Of a DNA stretch of 14,600 nucleotides, positions 6,644 through 12,774 are shown in pieces (within the stretch, counting starts at the first letter, position 1; every line of letters starts with the position of its first letter). Below the pieces are notes generated by a model that was not told where the DNA came from, ran no database searches, and worked only from the letters and a program-made list of their open reading frames with translations. Source of the stretch: Anaerolineae bacterium (GTDB taxonomy: Bacteria > Chloroflexota > Anaerolineae > 4572-78 > J111). Location: assembly GCA_020433785.1 (NCBI GenBank), contig JAGRCC010000246.1, positions 1 through 14,600 on the forward strand, read 5' to 3'. The position numbers and the translations under genes are program-made.

Positions 6644-7996
6644 ATGACTAACTTATTTTTTACACGGCGAGCGGCAGTCGGGGGGCTGTTGTGTCTGGCG
6701 ACGGCGCTCGCGCTGGCGGCTTGCGGTGGCGCGGCCGCCCCTACAGCCCTTGAGCCGGCCGAGACCGAGACGGCGGCTGACTCTCAAGCCGAAGCGGCTC
6801 CGACGACGGATGAAGCTGTCGACGAGATGGCTACCACCGAGGCCACGGAAGAAGAAACCGCGATTGCCTCAGCGCCGGCTGTGGCGGCTTCGCCACCCGC
6901 TGTCTGTGAGCCAATTGATATTCCGGATAATAGGTCGCTGCCGGCCCCGGACGAAGATGATTGGGCCTTGGGGCCGGACACCGCCGCGATCACGGTGATC
7001 GAGTACGGCGATTTTCAATGACCGGGCTGTAAAGCTATGTCTCCCGTGTTGGAGCAACTCAAAGCAGATTACGGCGATGATATGCGCATTATCTTTCGCC
7101 ACCTTCCTTTGCTCAATATTCACGCCAACGCCCGGATTACGGCTGAGGCGGCTGAAGCGGCCGGCGCGCAAGGTAAATTCTGGGAAATGCACGACCTGCT
7201 CTTTGAAACCCAGGACGACTGGAACTCTTTGCCGGAATCGGATATGATTGAAGTATTAGCCGGTTACGCCGAGCAGGTCGGTGTGGCGGACATCGAGCAG
7301 TTTAAAAGTGAATTAGAAGATGGGACCTATACGCCGCTCGTGATGGCCGAAGTAGAGCAAGCTGTTGGCGCTGATATCAACAGTACGCCCACGTTGGTGG
7401 TCAATCGAGTTATTTATCCGGCCCAGGCCTTTGGCCTGTCATATCAAGGGTTGGAAGCGTTTAGCAAACTGATGGCCCTGCGCGACAACTGGTTTGAACG
7501 GCCGGAGCAAGTTATCGATCCCGAAAAAGCGTATACGGCTACCATCCAAACCGAGAAAGGCGATATTGTGGTTGAACTGTTTCCGGATACGGCCCCGGTC
7601 AATGTCAACAGCTTTGCCTTTTTGGCCGAGCAGGGCTGGTACGAAGATGGCACCTTCCACCGCGTTTTGCCCGACTTTGTGGCCCAAGGGGGCGACCCGA
7701 CCGGTACCGGCGTTGGTTTTCCCGGCTATCGCTGCGGCGATGAAGTAACGCCGGCGCGCTCGTTCGACGAGCCGGGGCTGGTGGCGCTGGCTAACAGCGG
7801 TCCGAACACCAACGGCAGCCAGTTTTTTATCACGTACGCGCCCACCCCCAATTTGAACGCCAACTTCACCATCATCGGCCAGGTTGTCGAAGGGATGGAC
7901 GTTGTTGAGCAAATTACGCCGCGTGATCCGCAGCAAGACGTGGATGCACCCCCCGGTGATAAGATTATTAATATTATCGTCGAGGAGAAAAATTAA
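6644..7996 (+). CDS. Probable selenoprotein: DsbA-like thioredoxin / cyclophilin fusion lipoprotein, UGA at codon 126
   Basis: Read through one TGA (7019-7021), the frame encodes 450 residues. An AGGA lies 9 nt before the ATG. Residues 1-27 form a lipoprotein signal ending LAAC (Cys27); TRR at 7-9 hints at, but does not prove, Tat export. Residues 28-105 are an Ala/Thr/Glu-rich linker. A DsbA-like (Thioredoxin_4) domain spans about 110-285: VIEYGDFQ, then codon 126 (UGA), then PGC with Cys129, and a cis-Pro loop STPT (Pro249). Homologues have Cys at position 126, so a U-P-G-C redox motif is inferred. Residues about 296-448 are a cyclophilin PPIase with FHRVLPDF (Arg340), QGGDP and GSQFF; the usual active-site Trp and the His near the end are not conserved, as in many bacterial members. 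The expected role is thiol-disulfide exchange plus prolyl isomerisation at the outer face of the membrane. Alternatives are a nonsense mutation or a sequencing error. A hairpin downstream supports selenocysteine. Confidence 0.8.
7038..7056 (+). promoter_or_regulatory. Candidate bacterial SECIS hairpin
   Basis: Beginning 16 nt after the in-frame TGA, CUCC (7041-7044) pairs with GGAG (7051-7054) around the loop CGUGUU (7045-7050). Below it, U7040 is bulged and U7038-A7056 and G7039-C7055 pair. A weaker irregular extension, A7033-U7059, G7034-C7058 and U7036-A7057, is possible. The E. coli fdhF SECIS likewise has a bulged U just 5' of a short stem and a GU at loop positions 2-3, which SelB recognises; here the loop has G7046-U7047 in that place. 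The bulge is about 4 nt further from UGA than in fdhF. This was folded by eye and no energy was calculated. Confidence 0.6.
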
Positions 7997-8025
7997 CGTT
8001 TAATTGGTAACTACTCAGCCAACAT

Positions 8026-8120
8026 GTCATTTCAGGCGACGAATGAGCGAGAAATCCCTAGCAAGGACCTACAACCTGACGTTGTAGGGAGGGATTTCTC
8101 GCCTTCGGCTATGAAATGAC
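8026..8120. repeat. 95-bp interrupted palindrome (REP/MITE-like), possible terminator
   Basis: Three nested perfect arm pairs are seen: GTCATTTCA (8026-8034) with TGAAATGAC (8112-8120); GCGAGAAATCCCT (8047-8059) with AGGGATTTCTCGC (8090-8102); and CCTACAAC (8068-8075) with GTTGTAGG (8081-8088) around CTGAC. Palindromes of the type 'GTCATTTC...GCGAGAAATC' are, as I recall, widespread dispersed repeats in several phyla. It fills most of the 166-bp gap between the lipoprotein and the next gene and could stop transcription or protect mRNA ends; there is no T-run. Confidence 0.75.
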
Positions 8121-8162
8121 CTGCCTGAACCGTTACGCCTAACCACTACAAGGAGAAAAATT

Positions 8163-8942
8163 GTGGCGCTTCCCGATTATAACCGAATATTTCTAACCAA
8201 AGTCATAAGCAAAGAACCAATTTTTCATAATGCCGAGCGATATGGCGTGGCTATTAAAAAAATAAACGAGATCAGTGTGCCGTTAGGCATCAAGAAATAT
8301 TGGCGGGTGGTGGGCATCCATCACTTGACTGGCACGGAAAATATGGGCAACCATCACATTTATTGCGATGTCCTCGATGAAGATGGGCGGCGGATCAATG
8401 GCTCTCGTTTAGTGTTGACGCAAGGTAACACAGCGCCGGTTTTCGCTGTGGTTGATAAACCCGCCAACGAGGCCGGTACGAATTTTCCGCTGTGGTCGTC
8501 CAATCGAGCCACGGTAGCGATCGATGACGCGCTGCCAAGCGAACGGGTGGCCGGCTTGAGAACCGACCACGCCGATGAGGAAATCGGCAATACCTGGGGC
8601 CACCACTCCTTTTACATTGTCTTTCAACGCACCTTGATGCTAACTGAGGCTGAGGAAGAAACCCAAGACCAAGAGGGCGGCACCGGCGATGAAGTGAGCG
8701 AACCGCCGCTGTCTTTAGAAGAGACCGTGGCCCTGGTGGGCCAGCCGCTGATCATTCCCCTTAACCCGGCAGCCGGGTTTTACAAAATCGCCAAGCAGCA
8801 AAACCTGGGCGAGCGGCTAACCAAAGAGTATGATCTGGAATACCAGAGTCGGAAGTTTCGAGCGCAGATTTTTGAAAAAGGCATTGTTTACGCCGAGGTC
8901 GGCGATTGGGGCAACATCAAAATTATCCCCCGAACCAATTAA
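8163..8942 (+). CDS. Two-part protein of unknown function
   Basis: The start is GTG 8163 with AGGAG (8151-8155) 7 nt upstream; the product is 259 aa with no signal peptide or membrane helix. The N-terminal part (about 1-160) is a probable beta-rich domain with striking paired histidines: GIHHLTG (about 51-57), GNHHIY (about 62-67) and WGHHSFYIVFQR (about 140-151). An acidic linker follows (about 161-185, EAEEETQDQEGG). The C-terminal part (about 190-259) contains GERLTKEYDLEYQSRKFRAQ then FEKGIVYAEVGDW, loosely like the short modules attached to cell-wall hydrolases in which 'LG.PLT.E' precedes 'AQ.F..G'. I do not recognise the family and assign no activity. The paired histidines might bind metal, which is only inference. 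The gene is bounded by the palindrome upstream and its own TAA, about 160 bp before rmlB. Confidence 0.75.
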   Translation: MALPDYNRIFLTKVISKEPIFHNAERYGVAIKKINEISVPLGIKKYWRVVGIHHLTGTENMGNHHIYCDVLDEDGRRINGSRLVLTQGNTAPVFAVVDKPANEAGTNFPLWSSNRATVAIDDALPSERVAGLRTDHADEEIGNTWGHHSFYIVFQRTLMLTEAEEETQDQEGGTGDEVSEPPLSLEETVALVGQPLIIPLNPAAGFYKIAKQQNLGERLTKEYDLEYQSRKFRAQIFEKGIVYAEVGDWGNIKIIPRTN

Positions 8943-9051
8943 TGACTTGACGCCCAAAATTCTAACTGTTTCCTTACTCACTTCACATTGAAATCCCACG
9001 GTTTCAGTTTATGCTTGAAATGATAATTAGGCCGTATTGTAAAATTCGAGC

Positions 9052-9057
9052 TATAAT
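9052..9057 (+). promoter_or_regulatory. Candidate -10 element of rmlB
   Basis: A consensus TATAAT lies 46 nt before the rmlB start codon, giving a leader of about 40 nt that carries the Shine-Dalgarno sequence. No good -35 was found at 16-18 bp spacing; the surrounding AT-rich stretch (9010-9057) contrasts with the genes on both sides. Confidence 0.4.
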
Positions 9058-9102
9058 GCACCTTTGCCCTATCAAGGCTATCTCGTCTCGGAGGAAATCT
9101 GT

Positions 9103-10134
9103 ATGAAAAATATATTAGTGACCGGTGGAGCAGGCTTCATCGGATCCAATTTTGTTCATCTCATGTTAGGCAAATATAGCGATGTCAACGTGGTGGTTTA
9201 TGATAAATTGACCTACGCGGGGAATTTAGATAATCTGGCTCCCGTCGCCGCCGATCCGCGCTACCATTTTGTTCAAGGCGATATCTGTGACGCCGCCGCT
9301 GTTGACCAGGCGATGCAGACGTACGATATCGATACGATTGTCAATTTTGCCGCAGAAACACACGTCGATCGCTCTTTGATGGAGCCGGGCGGATTCATTC
9401 AAACCGATGTTTACGGCACGTTTGTGCTGCTGGAAGCGGCGAAAAAGTATCAGATCGAGCGCTATCACCAAATCAGCACCGATGAGGTTTACGGTCAGGT
9501 GTTGGAAGGGCGTTCGGTGGAAACCGATCGGCTTCATACGCGCAGCCCTTACTCCGCGGCCAAGGCCGGCGGCGACCTGATGTGTTTGGCATATTACACC
9601 AGCTTTGGGTTGCCGGTCACGATTACTCGCGGCAGCAATAATATCGGCCCGTACCAATACCCGGAGAAAGTTGTGCCCGTTTTTATCACCAACGCGCTCG
9701 ACAACAAACCGCTACCGCTGTACGGCGATGGCTTACAGATGCGTGATTATCAGTATGTGCAGGACCACTGCGAGGGCATCGACACGGTCTTGCGCAAAGG
9801 TAAACTGGGCGAAATTTATAACCTGGGCACCGGAACTGAAACCACCAACATCGCCATGACTAAGCTCATCTTAAAACTGCTGGGTAAGCCCGAAAGTCTG
9901 ATCCAACCTATTACCGACCGCCCCGGCCACGACCGGCGCTATGCGTTGGATTGCAGCAAAATTGAAACACTGGGCTGGAAAAATAAATATAACTTCGAGC
10001 AAGCCATCGAAGCGACGGTCAAATGGTATGTTGATAATGAGGATTGGTGGCGCAAAATCAAAGAGGGTCGCCATTACCAGGCTTATTACCAGCGCCAGTA
10101 CGCCGGACGCGAGGTCAGTCAAGCAGCGGCTTAA
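9103..10134 (+). CDS. rmlB: dTDP-glucose 4,6-dehydratase
   Basis: The start is ATG 9103 (343 aa, MKNILVTGGAGFIG) because GGAGG at 9090-9094 lies 8 nt before it; an in-frame TTG at 9064 is a worse candidate. The enzyme is an extended short-chain dehydrogenase that converts dTDP-glucose to dTDP-4-keto-6-deoxyglucose with bound NAD, the second step of dTDP-L-rhamnose and other deoxysugar synthesis. Visible motifs are the Rossmann GGAGFIG (residues 8-14), HVDRS, STDEVYG with Asp127-Glu128, YSAAK (Tyr150, Lys154), RGSNNIGPYQYPEK and MRDYQYVQDH, all typical of RmlB; length is normal. No rmlA, rmlC or rmlD lies beside it, so the sugar pathway is encoded elsewhere or the product feeds another deoxysugar. 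It ends at a bidirectional terminator. Confidence 0.95.
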   Translation: MKNILVTGGAGFIGSNFVHLMLGKYSDVNVVVYDKLTYAGNLDNLAPVAADPRYHFVQGDICDAAAVDQAMQTYDIDTIVNFAAETHVDRSLMEPGGFIQTDVYGTFVLLEAAKKYQIERYHQISTDEVYGQVLEGRSVETDRLHTRSPYSAAKAGGDLMCLAYYTSFGLPVTITRGSNNIGPYQYPEKVVPVFITNALDNKPLPLYGDGLQMRDYQYVQDHCEGIDTVLRKGKLGEIYNLGTGTETTNIAMTKLILKLLGKPESLIQPITDRPGHDRRYALDCSKIETLGWKNKYNFEQAIEATVKWYVDNEDWWRKIKEGRHYQAYYQRQYAGREVSQAAA

Positions 10135-10160
10135 AGCAGTAAACTGACTGTAAAAAAATT

Positions 10161-10195
10161 AAGGACAGGTTGTGATTTTCCAACCTGTCCTTTTT
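10161..10195. terminator. Bidirectional terminator between rmlB and the transglutaminase gene
   Basis: AAGGACAGGTTG (10161-10172) and CAACCTGTCCTT (10181-10192) form a perfect 12-bp stem with an 8-nt loop. T5 follows on the plus strand (10191-10195), and the A-rich flank at 10152-10162 supplies a U-run on the minus strand. It serves both convergent genes; the transglutaminase stop codon is at 10197-10199. Confidence 0.93.
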
Positions 10196-10196
10196 G

Positions 10197-12545
10197 TTAT
10201 TTCCGCAACCAGCGGGGTAAGCGCTTGCGCACGGCTGATCTCAGCATCATCGGTCTGAGCCGGTGCCAGGCAGCATAGCTGCTGTAGGGCTGGTTCAACT
10301 TATAGTCAGATTCATCCGGCACGGATCCGTTTTTGGGGGGACTGAAGGTATGGTGGACATATTCGTTGGTGATGCTGTAGATCTCGCGCTGGCAGGTGGG
10401 CAGGGTGTGCTGCAATAGGGCCGCTTGCTCGTAGGGAGTCTGCCAGGGTCGCATCGCCAGCCCCATCCACCCGGCGATTTTGATCATGCGGGCGTAAAGA
10501 GAGGCTACACTTTCGCCGGGTTTGATCTGGGTCTGATTGCGCCACCACAGCCCCCCGGCCACAGCCCCGGCAATGACGATTAGTCCAACCACCACCACGC
10601 TGCTGTTGACCGTTGAGCGTGACACGCTAATTTGGCTACCGAGAAAGGGAATGTTGAAGGCGAACGGACCGTCACCGGCGAAGGCTTCGTCATCGATGGG
10701 GATGTTGTCTCCCTGACCGCCGGGCAAGTTCTCCTCCAAATCGGGGCCGGTGTCCGGCCGCAAGGACCCTGAAGAAAAACTACCCTCGCCTTCCGGCGAC
10801 GTGGGGCGAATGATGTTGGGTTGGGCGGCGGTGGGTTCAAATTCGATCCAGCCATATTGGGGAAAATAGACTTCAACCCAAGAGTGGGCATCTTTGTTGA
10901 GCACGTGATAGACGCCCGCCTCGGAGTCAAATGCGCCTCGGGCGAATCCGGCCGCAAATCGAGCCGGAATCCCCACCGAGCGTAGCATCACGATCATCGA
11001 TGTAGCGTAATAATCGCAGTAGGCCTCTTTAGCGTTAAAGAGGATGTAGTCAACTTTGTCAACCCCGGCCGGCGGGGCCGAAATGCCCTCATTGTAGGTT
11101 ATTTCCTGGCGTAGATAGCGTTCTATAGCGCGGGCCTTATCAAAGTTATTGTCGTAAGGTTCGGTGAGCTCTACTGCCAAATCGCGGGTACGCCGCGTAA
11201 TCGAGTCGGGCAGTTGCAGGTATCGCTCGGTAATCCAGACCGGATCATCATTACCGGTACCTTGGAGATCGCTGATGGATGCCCGGCTTACGGCTGACAC
11301 CACCTGATAGTTTTCATCCCGATCGATGGTGGCGTTGCTGCGCATATAGGTGATTTCTTCAGCCCACGGATCGGTCACTTCGGACCAGTTAGGACTAAGC
11401 GTTTTGGCCGTTTCGATATCGGGCAAGGCGCTAAATGTGACCTTAGCCGAGCGATCCAGGTCAATCGGGTTGGCCATCGCGTAGAGAACAGAAGACCCGC
11501 TGCGAAGATAGGTGTATGTTTGTGTAACCACGTCCCGGGCTTCAAAGATGGGTAAGGCAACCTTATCGCCCGCACCAAAGTCCGCTCGATCTTCGTTGCG
11601 GGTGATCCAGCCGTCGCCGCTGTAGTAATCATACACCACGGCTCGCCAATAGCGGCCAACCCCCTCCACTTTGACATCCATCACCGGGTCATCCGTTAAC
11701 TGCCGGGGGCCGCCCAGCTTCAGCGAGGCTCCAAACGAGTCAAACACGCGCCGGTCCCGATAGTTCAAATCGGCAAACATCCGGTTCCATTCGCCCTGCA
11801 TATCGCGCCAGGAGCCTTCAAAATCATCGAACAACCCCAGGGTTTTGGCATCGACGATGGGCGGCGTAAACCAGGCAAAGGCGATAATCAGCACAGAGAA
11901 GATGAAGCCGTCGCGCAGAAAGTCGAGACTGATATCAGGCCGGAAAAAGACGCCTTCCGACCGCCACTTATTCTGCTGGCTAAAGAGGTTGAACCGCACC
12001 ACCAGCAGCAGGGATACCATCAGATAGACGATAAACCAAAAGCTGATATCATTGGGGGCGTAATAGAGGTTGATCAGTAACACCAACCCGCCCGGCACAA
12101 TCGCCGGCCAAACTTTACCGGATCGGAACAAGAACCAAACCATCAGATAGCCGGTTACCCAGATGATAACGCCCATTTGGAAGATAAACATCAGGTTATC
12201 GTAGCTGGTGCCGCCCTCCATTGCCCGCTCGTACCAGCTTTGCAAGCGGAAAGCCAGATTTTGCCAGCGCTCCGGCCAGGTGTAGGTGGCTGGTAATAGG
12301 CGGCTGGTCACCCAAAAAGACCAGCCGATCCCAATGATCAGGCTAAAAAGATGGGCCACCGCCCCCGGCAAAATACTTCGAGCCAGCATGACACTAATGA
12401 TAACCGAACCGAGGCCCACGAAGGTCACAATGCCAAGGCCTTTGGTCCAGCCGGTGGCGCCAATACCCCAGGTCACAATCATCACCAAGGCCGCGGTCAA
12501 AATCAAAACGGATCGGGCTTTTTCGATGGCAATAGGTCTATCCAT
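10197..12545 (-). CDS. TgpA-like membrane transglutaminase-domain protein
   Basis: The gene encodes 782 residues from ATG 12545; no strong Shine-Dalgarno sequence is seen. Several transmembrane helices fill residues about 12-230 (the DUF3488/TgpA-type N-terminus). A large extracytoplasmic part follows, with the transglutaminase-like core at about 470-580: AYCDYYA (catalytic Cys510), DAHSWVEVYFP (His554) and WIEFEPT, where Glu570 occupies the third catalytic position that is Asp in many relatives. One further helix (about 672-692) leads to a cytoplasmic DUF4129-like tail (about 700-782) that is rich in Arg at its end. Relatives are thought to be proteases or peptide-modifying enzymes at the outer face; substrates are mostly unknown. 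Such genes usually follow a MoxR AAA ATPase and a DUF58 gene; here a PBP lies upstream instead, about 230 bp away on the same strand. Confidence 0.9.
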   Translation of the reverse strand: MDRPIAIEKARSVLILTAALVMIVTWGIGATGWTKGLGIVTFVGLGSVIISVMLARSILPGAVAHLFSLIIGIGWSFWVTSRLLPATYTWPERWQNLAFRLQSWYERAMEGGTSYDNLMFIFQMGVIIWVTGYLMVWFLFRSGKVWPAIVPGGLVLLINLYYAPNDISFWFIVYLMVSLLLVVRFNLFSQQNKWRSEGVFFRPDISLDFLRDGFIFSVLIIAFAWFTPPIVDAKTLGLFDDFEGSWRDMQGEWNRMFADLNYRDRRVFDSFGASLKLGGPRQLTDDPVMDVKVEGVGRYWRAVVYDYYSGDGWITRNEDRADFGAGDKVALPIFEARDVVTQTYTYLRSGSSVLYAMANPIDLDRSAKVTFSALPDIETAKTLSPNWSEVTDPWAEEITYMRSNATIDRDENYQVVSAVSRASISDLQGTGNDDPVWITERYLQLPDSITRRTRDLAVELTEPYDNNFDKARAIERYLRQEITYNEGISAPPAGVDKVDYILFNAKEAYCDYYATSMIVMLRSVGIPARFAAGFARGAFDSEAGVYHVLNKDAHSWVEVYFPQYGWIEFEPTAAQPNIIRPTSPEGEGSFSSGSLRPDTGPDLEENLPGGQGDNIPIDDEAFAGDGPFAFNIPFLGSQISVSRSTVNSSVVVVGLIVIAGAVAGGLWWRNQTQIKPGESVASLYARMIKIAGWMGLAMRPWQTPYEQAALLQHTLPTCQREIYSITNEYVHHTFSPPKNGSVPDESDYKLNQPYSSYAAWHRLRPMMLRSAVRKRLPRWLRK

Positions 12546-12700
12546 AGCTTGCTTTTTTATCCAATGAATTTAACGATACGCCCGACCTGACTGGTTTCTA
12601 AACGATAGGCGATACAATGCATCGGGCTTATTGAAACAATATTTAGGTCAAAACAGGATTGAGAATCGATTAGGTCTGACGTGGCTCAGTAGTTACACAG

Positions 12701-12733
12701 TACTATTAATAGTATGACTCATAGATGAGTCAT
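12701..12733. promoter_or_regulatory. Two adjacent perfect dyads, possible operator
   Basis: TACTATTAATAGTA (12701-12714) is a perfect 14-bp palindrome. It abuts ATGACTCAT-AG-ATGAGTCAT (12714-12733), 9-bp arms with a 2-nt spacer, and the sequence CATAGATGA is directly repeated at 12720-12740. The site lies in the gap after the PBP stop and 155 nt or more upstream of the transglutaminase start. It may bind dimeric regulators or fold in RNA; no T-run follows on either strand. The rest of the 12546-12774 gap holds nothing I can name. Confidence 0.4.
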
Positions 12734-12774
12734 AGATGAAGGGAAGCTGAGAAAACAGCTGCCTGAATAAAAGT

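Noticed and set aside
7019..7021. Genome-wide recoding of UGA (to Trp or Gly)
   Set aside because: The PBP gene in this window ends with TGA at 12775-12777, and the other genes contain no internal TGA.
7037..7996. Separate gene starting at ATG 7037
   Set aside because: It lacks a ribosome site and would start inside the DsbA active site, leaving a broken domain. Reading through the TGA restores a complete protein.
6644..7996. Pseudogene with a nonsense mutation
   Set aside because: This is not excluded, but it is less likely: one stop only, precisely at a redox Cys, with intact domains after it and a SECIS-like hairpin beside it.
9064..9102. Upstream TTG start for rmlB
   Set aside because: The Rossmann motif begins where expected from ATG 9103, which has a strong GGAGG 8 nt before it.
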